Virus record (IMG/VR): IMGVR_UViG_3300013094_000008
Span: 1 to 38,794 of that record
DNA length: 38,794 nucleotides
Direction: 5' to 3' (one strand)
DNA from: a virus
Shown piece by piece: positions 13,375 to 22,481 of this stretch. The position numbers and the translations under genes were made by a program. Each line of letters starts with the position of its first letter. Position 1 is the first letter of the stretch. The notes under the pieces are model-generated. The model searched no databases. It was not told the DNA's origin and worked only from the letters and a program-made list of their open reading frames with translations.

Positions 13375-16300
13375 TTATGGTGCTACAGGAGTGTATACAG
13401 GGGCTTGATACAATGGTAATGATGGTTGTCCCTGTCCCTGTGCCATATTCATTTCTGCTGGAATCGTTCCAGTTAAATATGGAGCCATTGCTGTATTTGT
13501 TCCTTTTACATAGTTTTGACTTGGTGTAAAGTTCCAAGAACCTTGTGCTTGATTTTGACCAATATTTATTCCATTTGGCACAACTGGTTTTGGTTGTGTT
13601 CCCCAACTCCAAGGACTTTCACCAAGATAACCATTGCTACTACTTGTTCCACTTGGATTGCCATTGATTGGCACATATGGAATATAAGGCGTTGTAGGAA
13701 CAACTGGAGTTGTAGTTGTATCAGTTGTGTCTGTTGGTGTTGTGGTCCCAGTATCAGTTGGTGTTGTATCAGTTGATGGGGTTGTGTTTACAACACTACC
13801 AGTTGTATTATCAGTAGTCAATGTGCTTCCATCATCAAATGTGGTTGTGCTGGTTCCATTACCATTATCTATAGTAGGTCCAACAGGAATATTTGTATCA
13901 GTTGTAACGCCACCAGTTGTATCTTTTGGTGATGTAATAGTTACAGTTCCCATATCGTATGGGTCTTCAGTTGTTCCACTACCGCCAGTGCCAGGTGTTG
14001 TAGTAACAGTAGAAGGTATAGTTATAGGTTCAACAGGCGTTGTAGTTTCTGTAACTGGATTAGGTTCTGTAACTGGTGGTGTTATTGATGTAGTTGGTTC
14101 TGTAACTGGTGGTGTTACAGGTGTAGTTACAGGTGTAGTTGGTTCTGTAACTGGAGTTGTTGGTGTAGTTACAGGTGTAGTTACAGGTGTAGTTGGTTCT
14201 GTAACTGGAGTTGTTGGTGGTGTTACAGGTGTAGTTACAGGTGTAGTTGGTTCTGTAACTGGAGTTGTTGGTGTAGTTACAGGTGTAGAAAGTGTAGGAG
14301 TTTGTAAAACAGTTCCTGTCCACCCCGCCTCTCCAATCATACCAGTAGCATTATCTACAATCATTTGTGATTGTTTACCACTACTATCAGTCATTGTATA
14401 AACTGTTTTAGGGTCAGACGCAGTTCCAGAAAGATATGGCTCAGAAATAGTTCCAGGAGGCAACATACTTGGGTTTAATACACCATTAGAATATGCTGGA
14501 AGTTCGTTTGGATTATAATATGTTTGAGTATTGCTTGTAGTTGTAGGTGTTGGTGTAGTTACAGGAGTTGTAGCAGGTTCTACAGGCGTAGTTGTAGGTG
14601 TTGGTGTAGTTACAGGAGTTGTAGCAGGTTCTACAGGCGTAGTTGTAGGTGTTGGAGTTGTTTGTGTTGTTGTAGGAGTATTTGTGCCTTCAAACTGATT
14701 GATTTGACTTTGTGTAAATCCATCTGCCGTTAAAGCATCTGCTGGAATATTAATACCTTTTAAGTAACTTAATGGAAGTCCGCCATTAGGATTAGCCAAC
14801 TGTTGTGGCGTTACACCGCCCGCTAATAGTTGTTGTGGACTTTCGCCATATGCCCAATACATTGTAGATGGACTTACTCCATCTTGAACTAACTGTCCAG
14901 GAGTAATACCATCATTTAACAATGTTTGTGGACTTATTCCTGCTTTATATAAAGTGGCTTGGTCAACTCCAGCATTTAATAACTGTTGCGGAGTTTGGTT
15001 GTCAAATAACATTAAGTTATTGACAGTATCACCAGCCGCTAATAACTGTTGGTCAGTTACGCCAGCCGCTGTTAGTTGTGTATCGTTAACGCCACTATTT
15101 AATAAAGTTTTAGGACTAACACCTTCAGACAATAATGTAGATGGTGTTACACCAGCCTGAACTAACTGTTGTGGAGTTACATTATCATTCAATAATGTTT
15201 GACTATTGACACCAGCCTGAATCAACTGTTGTGGGCTTATTCCACTTGATAATAACTGTTGAGAAGTTTCACCAGCATTTAACATTTGTTGTGGTGTAAC
15301 ACCATACCATTCTAAAGTATTTGGATTTGCCCCGCCCGCTATTAGTTGTGGGATTGACGCACCATCTTGAACTAAAGTAGATACATTATATCCTTTTTGA
15401 TATAATATTCCTGCGTCTGCTCCAGCCGCCAATAGTTGGTTAACAGGTGCTCTATCAGCAATCAATGTTGATAAAGGCACACCTTCACTTTCTAATGTAG
15501 ATACAGGCACACCATTCCAAATAGCCATTTGTGGATTTGAAACATCAGTGTTAACTGGAGTAGGTGTTGGTGTAGTTACAGGAGTTGGCTCTACAGGAGT
15601 TGGCTCTACAGGAGTTGATGTCGTTGTAGGTGTAGTTGTTGTAGGTGTAGTTGTTGTAGGTGTAGTTACAGGAGTTGGCTCTACAGGACTTGGTGTCGCT
15701 GTAGGTGTAGTCGCTGTAGGTGTTGTAGTTTTTGGTGCGAAATCACTTGCTGGATAACCAGCCGCTTCAAGTTGAGCAGGAGTTGCGTAAGTAGTTAACT
15801 GACTTGATGGAACGCCCATTTGTTGTAATGTAGATAATGGAACGCCATAACCAAGATATAGTTGTGTTGCTGTAGTTTGTCCAGCATTTATAAATGATTG
15901 TAGTTGTTGTGGTGTTGCTCCTGCTTGAACAGCACTATAAACATTCATATGTGTTCCACTTAAATCTGACACACCTGATTTTACTAACTCTGCTGGTGTA
16001 GCACCATTACTGTATAACTCTGCTGGAGTATATCCATTTTGTATTAAACTGTTAACAGCAGGTTGTCCACCATTACTAACAATATTTTGTAAACTTGCTC
16101 CTGCCTGTAACAGTTGTTGTGCTGTTACACCTTGATTCATCATTTCGCTGATACTTCCCCCAGCGTTTAATATTTGTTGTGTTGTAGCACCACCAGCCAT
16201 TAAATCTGCTGTAGTGGCACCCTCACGCATTAATGCTGAGGGTGTAGCACCTTCAGACAATAACTGACTTACACTTACCCCAGCAGTTTCTAACTGATTT

Positions 16301-18345
16301 ACACTTACACCAGAACTTAATAATGTTGCTCCATTTACTCCAGCATTTAACAATGCTTGTGGTGACATACCAGCATTTAATAAAGTAGAAGGTGCTGTGC
16401 CAGATGCTATTAGTTGTTGTGCTGTAATACCATCTTGTATTTCTTGTGCTGTTGATAAACCTAATGTATTTGGATTAGCACCTGCCTGAACTAATGTTTC
16501 AGGTGCTACACCTTCATTCTTTAATACACTTGATGGAATACCTAAATCTAATAAAGTTTTAGGGTCAACACCAGCGGTTAATAAGTTTTGACTACTTTGT
16601 CCGCTTGAATATAACTGTTGTGCTGTAGCACCATCAGCCAATAATGTTTTATCACTAACACCAGCCCCCGCTAATGACCCAGCATTTACCCCGTCATTTA
16701 ACAAAGTTTGTGGGCTTACACCATCAGCCAATAACTGACTTGGGCTAACATATGGACTGTTTACAAATACTTTAGGGTCAACACCAGCGGATAATAAGTT
16801 TTTGGCATTCGCACCATCTGCTACCATAGTAGTTGGATTAGCACCAGCGGCTAATAAATCGCTTGTGTTAGCACCAGCACTGATTAGAGAAGTTAAGTTA
16901 GCACCATCTTTGTATAGTGTTCCAGCACTTACACCATCGTTTAACAATGTAGAAGGACTTACATTATCTCCTAATAAAGTTTTAGGGTCAACTCCAGCAC
17001 CTAATAATGTTTGAGCACTAACACCATCGCTTAACAATGTGTAAGGATTTACTCCATTTTGTGCTAATGTATCACCACTAATACCACCAGCCAATAACTG
17101 ATTTGCTGATAATCCACTGTTTATTAAACTACTTACGCTTACGCCATCATTTACTAATGTAGAAGGTTTTACACCATCAAGTGCTAATGTATAAGGACTT
17201 GCTCCAGCAGTTACTAAATCTGCTGGATTAGCACCTTCATTTAACAATGTTTGAGCACTTACGCCTGATTTATATAACGCACCACTACTTACCCCATCAT
17301 TTAACAGAGTTTGACTATTAACGCCACTATTTAACAATGTTTGTGGAGTTACACCATCATTTAACAATGTTTGTGGGCTTACACCATCTTGAACTAAAGT
17401 AGACGCATTTACGCCACTACTTAATAAAGTTTGTGGATTAACTTGGTCATTTACTAATGTTTGAGCACTAACACCATTTGACATTAGTGTTTGTGGAGTT
17501 ACACCTTCTTGTATCATTGTAGCAGGATTTACGCCCGCTTTAACCATTTGTTGTGTTGTTACGCCTTGTGATGCCAACTGGCTTACATTTACACCAGCCT
17601 GAACTAACCCACTCAAGTTAGCACCAGCGGCTAACAATGTTTGTAGATTTTTTGGAGCACCAAGATATGGAGCCGCTGTAGCACCTAAACCTAATAATGC
17701 TGTTGTGCTTACACCATTTTGTAATAAACTACTGACACTGGCACCGCCAGCCAATAAACTAACTAATGGTGCTTTAGCACCTAATAGTTCACCAACACTT
17801 GCTCCAGCACCTAATAAGTTAGCAACGCTTACACCGCTTGCCATCATATCAGCAACAGACGCACCTGCTCCTAACAATGGTCCCAATGGTGTTCCAGCGG
17901 CTAATAAGTTTGCCGCACTTGCTCCACCACTCAATAAGTTTTCTACAATAGGAGTTGTTAAGTTTTGTGCTCCACCGTAACTACTAATAACACTTTGTAA
18001 TCCAGTGGCACTTGATATGGGAGCGTCAATACTTGCTGTGCTAATAACACCATTTGTTGTGGCTGTTTGTAAACTTGACGCAACTGTATCTGGATTTAAT
18101 CCAGCATTAGTCAAATCTGTAGCAGTTAAATCGCCACTATCAGCAAGTCCTAAAAGTTCTGGGTCAGTAACACCAACCGCTAATAATGCGGCACCGCCAA
18201 CAGTTGCCCAGCCGCCAGGAATGTTATGGTCAACAAAGTTACCAATAGAACTGGCAACATCATTAACAGCATTGCCAACAGAACTGACAACATCGCCTAT
18301 AGCATTACCAACATCACTTATGACACTTCCAACAAATCCACCCAT
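13375..18345 (-). CDS. Giant decapeptide-repeat virion-associated protein, 1656 aa
   Basis: Residues 1-75 are Gly/Val-rich and amphipathic to hydrophobic (GGFVGSVISDVGNAIGDVV..., WATVGGAALLAVGV). Residues about 135-865 and 950-1220 are near-continuous ten-residue units of the type T-L-L-N-D-G-V-S-P-Q, roughly 100 in all, with Leu at two neighbouring positions and an invariant-looking Gly. Three Thr/Pro-rich linkers (about 870-945, 1220-1270, 1330-1430) separate the blocks. A Gly/Asn-rich C-terminal part ends in Tyr/Pro-rich sequence. I do not recognise a named family; a Leu-rich solenoid is plausible. Its place between tail and ejection genes suggests a virion component, either an adhesin or an internal protein. 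AAAGGA supports the start. Confidence 0.7.
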   Translation of the reverse strand: MGGFVGSVISDVGNAIGDVVSSVGNAVNDVASSIGNFVDHNIPGGWATVGGAALLAVGVTDPELLGLADSGDLTATDLTNAGLNPDTVASSLQTATTNGVISTASIDAPISSATGLQSVISSYGGAQNLTTPIVENLLSGGASAANLLAAGTPLGPLLGAGASVADMMASGVSVANLLGAGASVGELLGAKAPLVSLLAGGASVSSLLQNGVSTTALLGLGATAAPYLGAPKNLQTLLAAGANLSGLVQAGVNVSQLASQGVTTQQMVKAGVNPATMIQEGVTPQTLMSNGVSAQTLVNDQVNPQTLLSSGVNASTLVQDGVSPQTLLNDGVTPQTLLNSGVNSQTLLNDGVSSGALYKSGVSAQTLLNEGANPADLVTAGASPYTLALDGVKPSTLVNDGVSVSSLINSGLSANQLLAGGISGDTLAQNGVNPYTLLSDGVSAQTLLGAGVDPKTLLGDNVSPSTLLNDGVSAGTLYKDGANLTSLISAGANTSDLLAAGANPTTMVADGANAKNLLSAGVDPKVFVNSPYVSPSQLLADGVSPQTLLNDGVNAGSLAGAGVSDKTLLADGATAQQLYSSGQSSQNLLTAGVDPKTLLDLGIPSSVLKNEGVAPETLVQAGANPNTLGLSTAQEIQDGITAQQLIASGTAPSTLLNAGMSPQALLNAGVNGATLLSSGVSVNQLETAGVSVSQLLSEGATPSALMREGATTADLMAGGATTQQILNAGGSISEMMNQGVTAQQLLQAGASLQNIVSNGGQPAVNSLIQNGYTPAELYSNGATPAELVKSGVSDLSGTHMNVYSAVQAGATPQQLQSFINAGQTTATQLYLGYGVPLSTLQQMGVPSSQLTTYATPAQLEAAGYPASDFAPKTTTPTATTPTATPSPVEPTPVTTPTTTTPTTTTPTTTSTPVEPTPVEPTPVTTPTPTPVNTDVSNPQMAIWNGVPVSTLESEGVPLSTLIADRAPVNQLLAAGADAGILYQKGYNVSTLVQDGASIPQLIAGGANPNTLEWYGVTPQQMLNAGETSQQLLSSGISPQQLIQAGVNSQTLLNDNVTPQQLVQAGVTPSTLLSEGVSPKTLLNSGVNDTQLTAAGVTDQQLLAAGDTVNNLMLFDNQTPQQLLNAGVDQATLYKAGISPQTLLNDGITPGQLVQDGVSPSTMYWAYGESPQQLLAGGVTPQQLANPNGGLPLSYLKGINIPADALTADGFTQSQINQFEGTNTPTTTQTTPTPTTTPVEPATTPVTTPTPTTTPVEPATTPVTTPTPTTTSNTQTYYNPNELPAYSNGVLNPSMLPPGTISEPYLSGTASDPKTVYTMTDSSGKQSQMIVDNATGMIGEAGWTGTVLQTPTLSTPVTTPTTPVTEPTTPVTTPVTPPTTPVTEPTTPVTTPVTTPTTPVTEPTTPVTTPVTPPVTEPTTSITPPVTEPNPVTETTTPVEPITIPSTVTTTPGTGGSGTTEDPYDMGTVTITSPKDTTGGVTTDTNIPVGPTIDNGNGTSTTTFDDGSTLTTDNTTGSVVNTTPSTDTTPTDTGTTTPTDTTDTTTTPVVPTTPYIPYVPINGNPSGTSSSNGYLGESPWSWGTQPKPVVPNGINIGQNQAQGSWNFTPSQNYVKGTNTAMAPYLTGTIPAEMNMAQGQGQPSLPLYQAPVYTPVAP
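14095..14290 (-). repeat. 54-bp tandem repeat encoding Thr/Pro/Val linker
   Basis: The same core recurs at 14141, 14195 and 14249 (period 54 bases, 18 residues), with a shorter spacing of 45 before the first. It encodes TTPVTEPTTPVTTPVT-type linker in the giant repeat protein. The near-identity of copies points to recent slippage or unequal recombination. Confidence 0.8.
14541..14660 (-). repeat. 51-bp tandem repeat encoding TPTPTTTPVEPATTPVT
   Basis: Copies begin at 14541, 14592 and 14643 (period 51 bases, 17 residues); the first two are complete and essentially identical, the third partial. It is a second Thr/Pro linker of the giant repeat protein. Confidence 0.8.
14700..15500 (-). repeat. 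30-bp coding repeats, second decapeptide block
   Basis: Diverged 30-base units encoding the decapeptide of the giant protein, about 25-28 units by spacing. They are less alike at DNA level than at protein level, so the repeat is old and kept by selection on the protein. Confidence 0.75.
15750..17960 (-). repeat. 30-bp coding repeats, first decapeptide block
   Basis: About 70 diverged 30-base units (estimated from spacing, not counted one by one). Some neighbouring units around 17270-17400 are nearly identical in DNA, which suggests recent local duplication inside an old array. Confidence 0.75.
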
Positions 18346-18366
18346 ATTATTATTCCTTTATCCTAT

Positions 18367-20883
18367 TTAGCGTTTAACTTCTGTAACAGTCAATATTGGA
18401 GAGCCAATGATTAAGTTACTTGTGTTCGCACATCCTGCTACCAAATAAAATGTAACAGGAGTATAACTGTTATGATTAAATATAACACCATCAATAACTG
18501 GATTTGGAATCTCAGTATATGTTCCACCAATAACTTGCCCAGGTAATAAAGTCACATTTGCTACAACAGTATTACCAGCGGCTCTGGCTGGTGGAGTAGA
18601 ACCTTGTGGAAACTCTGTAAAACCATCTAATACAATAGAAGTTGGATTATTTTGAGTTTGTAATATTGGCAAAGGCTCATAGTTCATAATGGGGTTGGTA
18701 TAAGTTGGCAAGTTGCCATACAATCCTGCCATAGCATCAAACGCATAAGTTTTGCTTTGTGGATAACTTAGTTGTCCATTTATTAAAGTATTACCATTAT
18801 CAGTAATAACAACACCATCGCCAACCGCTGTCCAATAACCAGTAACAGGGTCCCAAGTAATATCATAAAGGTTACGCAAAGTTCCGCTATTATAAGTGTT
18901 GAAAACAAGATAAGGATTGCCCGCACTAACATAGTCGTCAGCCCATAAAATAGTTCCATAATCACCTACAATCCACCATCTATATCTATAGTTGTCATAA
19001 CAAATACCTCGCAAGTTTACAGTATGTGCTTGTGGAGGCATAGCATATACTTTTGCCCAAACACCACCACCAGCGGGTCTTTGTATAATAATGCCATCTT
19101 CACCAACAGCCACAAATGTTCCACTGTTAGTTGCGTTAGCCGCTTTACCAGCACCTGCCACTAATGTAGATATGCGTTGACTACCATTTGGTCCACTATA
19201 TGCTACAGCATTTAAGTTACCTGTGTATGTAAAATAACCGCTTAATCCATTGTATTCTGGACTCCAGCCGCTACTACTTACAAATGCTCCACTATTGCTG
19301 TATGTTCTACTTGAACTGAATATGGTTGCGAAATCCCCAACAGCCACAGCGGTGCTAACTCTTACATTACTATAAGGTGCTACATCGTGTGCTATACCAT
19401 TTATTTTACCATAGTTAGACGCATTACCATTCCAAGGATTTGATTGATTTAAGTCTAATGCCAGTTCAACTGTAACATTACCATTATTATCATTATCAGA
19501 CCTTGCGATATAGCAATAAAACTGTGTGCCAATCATTTGACCACTTTGCGGGTCAATATATGTATTACCAGTTGTATTATATGGAACAACTGATGCTAAC
19601 AAATAGTTATGGTGAACAGGTCCTGTTCCGCCTGTTAATGCCCAACTTTCCCAATCAGTAGCAGTTACAGTATAATAAGTAGGATAACTTCCAGCATTTG
19701 CTGGAACATTGGCATATGTTTGGCGATATGTTGGAGGAAACTCAATACCCACTGATGTGTTGTATTGAACAGCATTAATAGCACCGTAATAAGTTGGTTT
19801 ACCAAGTATATGACTTGAATAATATAAGTTAGCATAACTGTAAGTTACACCACTATTAGTTGTGTTACCAACTAAAATATTACTTGTATAAGTTCCTGCC
19901 GCATTAAACTCGCCTGTAGCATAGATAGCACCCCATCCATAACCAGAGGTTGTGCCTATGTTATGTCCACCAATAACAACAGTAGCATTAGCAATGTTAC
20001 TTGTGCTGTTAGGGTCAGGGTATGCCATTTTAACTTTGCGGAACTGATATGGAAAATATGGACTATAAGGTCCTTGCCCTGCTAATGGGTCAAGTAAACC
20101 TTCATTACAACTACGCCATAAACCAACATAGTTGTTAGCAGTTGTGCCAGCATCGTTGTCAAAGAACAAACTATAGTTTACCAACAATGTGCTATTGCTT
20201 TCTGTTGGTGTAATAGTCACAGCAGTAATCAAACTATTGTTGTTTGCTGTCCAAGTATAATAACTGTAGTTGACAAGTTTAGGACGCTTGTAATATGGTT
20301 GACTAACAAAGTTACTAATATATTCTGAACTAACAGAGTTTGTAATAGCACTTGTAGCAATAGTTGGAGTTGTAACAGCCGCAGTTTGTAACTGAGGCGT
20401 AGACACAACAGCATTACCACCTATGTAAAGTGGGATTGGTGTTGAATCTAAAACTGGTAAAAAGTTTACAGGTGGTGTATTGCCCGCAAAGAAGTTGATT
20501 TGATTACCGCCTAATGGCAAATAATACAATGCGTTACCAGAGGGAAAACCACCAGTAACTTCATACCAACTATAATCAGTTGGATTACTACTTGGAGTTA
20601 GATTGCTACTATTTTGAACACCGTAAAATGTTGTCCCAGTAGCATTACTTGTAAAACCACTACCTGTAGCAGTATTACCATAATAAATGTGGATATAGTT
20701 ATATAGATAACTTGTTACACTACCAGTAGAACCTGTGCCATTGCTTGTGGTAACAATACCGCTGGCGGCATCTGCTACTAATACATTAGCATCACCAGCA
20801 GTTGTATTCATATTTGCTAAAGCATAGTTTAACCCTGCGATAACCGCACCTAAACCAGAGCCAGGAGGTAATAGATTTGCCAT
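18367..20883 (-). CDS. Tail protein with beta-propeller-like repeats, 838 aa
   Basis: Starts MANLLPPGSGLGAVIAGLNYALANMN. The ATG at 20883 forms a TAATG overlap with the upstream stop; a TTG 11 codons earlier is not needed. The C-terminal half holds repeated blades: AVGDFATIFSSSR, FVAVGEDGIIIQRPAGG, WWIVGDYGTILWADD and WTAVGDGVVITDNG. These resemble the V-G-x-x-G-x-I/V-x-x-S/T turns of BNR/Ycf48-type propellers. The first 400 residues are Thr/Asn/Ser-rich beta structure. Position after the nozzle-like gene suggests a tail tip or receptor-facing component. Enzyme activity is not evident. Confidence 0.6.
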   Translation of the reverse strand: MANLLPPGSGLGAVIAGLNYALANMNTTAGDANVLVADAASGIVTTSNGTGSTGSVTSYLYNYIHIYYGNTATGSGFTSNATGTTFYGVQNSSNLTPSSNPTDYSWYEVTGGFPSGNALYYLPLGGNQINFFAGNTPPVNFLPVLDSTPIPLYIGGNAVVSTPQLQTAAVTTPTIATSAITNSVSSEYISNFVSQPYYKRPKLVNYSYYTWTANNNSLITAVTITPTESNSTLLVNYSLFFDNDAGTTANNYVGLWRSCNEGLLDPLAGQGPYSPYFPYQFRKVKMAYPDPNSTSNIANATVVIGGHNIGTTSGYGWGAIYATGEFNAAGTYTSNILVGNTTNSGVTYSYANLYYSSHILGKPTYYGAINAVQYNTSVGIEFPPTYRQTYANVPANAGSYPTYYTVTATDWESWALTGGTGPVHHNYLLASVVPYNTTGNTYIDPQSGQMIGTQFYCYIARSDNDNNGNVTVELALDLNQSNPWNGNASNYGKINGIAHDVAPYSNVRVSTAVAVGDFATIFSSSRTYSNSGAFVSSSGWSPEYNGLSGYFTYTGNLNAVAYSGPNGSQRISTLVAGAGKAANATNSGTFVAVGEDGIIIQRPAGGGVWAKVYAMPPQAHTVNLRGICYDNYRYRWWIVGDYGTILWADDYVSAGNPYLVFNTYNSGTLRNLYDITWDPVTGYWTAVGDGVVITDNGNTLINGQLSYPQSKTYAFDAMAGLYGNLPTYTNPIMNYEPLPILQTQNNPTSIVLDGFTEFPQGSTPPARAAGNTVVANVTLLPGQVIGGTYTEIPNPVIDGVIFNHNSYTPVTFYLVAGCANTSNLIIGSPILTVTEVKR

Positions 20884-22481
20884 TAGCGATTGTCCTCTGT
20901 TTTTGTGATTTGCCAAGTAGCATCAGTTACTTGCCAATATGTTGTTGAATCATTACTACTGATATTTATAGAAACAACACGATTATCATTTTGGTTTATT
21001 TGACACCAAGGATTGCTTGTTTGTATTGGCATACTTACACTACTACTAAAAGAGGCTGTGTTACCAACACTATCAGCACCACCAATAGTAACTGTCAAGT
21101 TACCACTTCCTGTAACTTTTGGCAACACACGATGAACTTGAACTTTGGCACTATAAGCATCAGCCAACTCAATGTTATCACGCTGAAACACAGCATTGAT
21201 ATTGCCAGTCAAATAAGTTAAACCTTTATCTTTTTGAACAAGTTGAACATTGCCACTACCATTGCTGTATACAATAGTTCTGGTTGCGTAGTTAAATGAA
21301 CTACCAGTCCAAACAGGACCTTCGTCAGCCGCAGTAGCCTGTGTAACTTGTCTTGGTGGGTTCCAAATATCTAAATCATATCTGTAACTAATCATTTGGT
21401 TACATTGTCCTGTGCTGTTTAAGTCTGGATAATAAATCTCAATCTGATATTTTTCACTGTTATGAACCATAAACACTTGATTAGTGTATGAGGCATTTAA
21501 GTTGTTAAAGAAATAGTTTTTGATACGCTGATTGCCAATAGGTTGAAATGTTGTGCCATTAAATGCCCAAATATCTCTTGCGTCAACACCATATGCCATA
21601 GCATCTACAACAGCCACACAGTTTTCGTTTAATAGTCCTCTACCCTTGCTAATAATACTTACAGCAAAGATAGGTGCTTGTGTTGATGTATATTGTATAG
21701 GTTGAAATACAACAGTATCCCAATATGAGCAAACATAAAAGTTACCAGCCAAACTAAATCCATCTACAAGTGCTCCACGCACAGGAACTTCAAGTTGGTT
21801 GGCTGTGTTAGTAATAGTTGGAGTCCAAGTTGTAGGACCTTGATTTACACCAAAGTTTTGACTCCAACGAACTGTAGTTGGTAAATGTTGTGTTGTGCCT
21901 GTGCTAATAATAGCACCAGTCAAGTTGCCAGCAACTAAAATACTACCAACATTAGGGCTGTTATATAAACGCAAGAATCCTGCTGTTAAACTGGAATATA
22001 GTGGAGTGCCTGTGCTTGTAACATCATAGTTCCATATATAGTTGTCAGGTGCGTTATCATACAAGCGTAAAACAGTGGCAGTTGATAGCAAATACATTGG
22101 AGGATTTATCATATCATTTATAAACAATGTATTACCATTCCAGCAACCTGTAATAACTGTGCTGGCACTATAGCCAGTAAAAGTTCCTACACTTGGTGTA
22201 ATATTTGTAATACCGCTACTATTCATAGCATACCATTTACCTTGACTTGTTGCTACAATATACCAGAACACACCGTTATCTCTAAATCCGCCTGTCATAT
22301 AAATCACATTGCCAGGAACTGTGCTCATTATATATTGGTCGCCCGCAACAGATTTAATACCTCGTGTATCTGTTTCAATATTTTGTCCAGCATTATATTC
22401 ATTCTCGCCCAACGCCGCCGCAGGGATGTCAGGTGTAAAAGTCATCTTGTTAAAACTGGTGACTAAAGGTTTGATTGCCAT
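20883..22481 (-). CDS. Tail nozzle / hub-like protein, 532 aa
   Basis: Begins MAIKPLVTSFNKMTFTPDIPAAALGENEYNAGQNIETDTRGIKSVAGDQYI, as do large podovirus nozzle proteins and P22 gp10-type tail accessory proteins, where a beta-propeller follows. GGFRDNGVFWYIVATSQGKWYAMN, FYVCSYWDTVVFQPI and AYGVDARDIWAFNGTTFQPIGNQRIKNYFF are typical blades and the D-x-F-N-G-x-x-x-x-P-I-G element of that family. It would seal the tail tube below the connector and carry tail appendages. It overlaps genes on both sides by one base, consistent with a coupled tail operon. Confidence 0.65.
   Translation of the reverse strand: MAIKPLVTSFNKMTFTPDIPAAALGENEYNAGQNIETDTRGIKSVAGDQYIMSTVPGNVIYMTGGFRDNGVFWYIVATSQGKWYAMNSSGITNITPSVGTFTGYSASTVITGCWNGNTLFINDMINPPMYLLSTATVLRLYDNAPDNYIWNYDVTSTGTPLYSSLTAGFLRLYNSPNVGSILVAGNLTGAIISTGTTQHLPTTVRWSQNFGVNQGPTTWTPTITNTANQLEVPVRGALVDGFSLAGNFYVCSYWDTVVFQPIQYTSTQAPIFAVSIISKGRGLLNENCVAVVDAMAYGVDARDIWAFNGTTFQPIGNQRIKNYFFNNLNASYTNQVFMVHNSEKYQIEIYYPDLNSTGQCNQMISYRYDLDIWNPPRQVTQATAADEGPVWTGSSFNYATRTIVYSNGSGNVQLVQKDKGLTYLTGNINAVFQRDNIELADAYSAKVQVHRVLPKVTGSGNLTVTIGGADSVGNTASFSSSVSMPIQTSNPWCQINQNDNRVVSINISSNDSTTYWQVTDATWQITKTEDNR

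Noticed and set aside
13727-14401. Long plus-strand frame of 224 codons, very Val/Gly-rich
   Set aside because: It is the complement of the Thr/Pro-rich linkers and nearby sequence of the giant minus-strand protein; low-complexity repeats remove stop codons on both strands. There is no ribosome site, and the composition is implausible.
15548-17980. Several plus-strand frames inside the giant repeat gene
   Set aside because: They are repeats of the same antisense pattern and lie fully inside a well-supported coding region.
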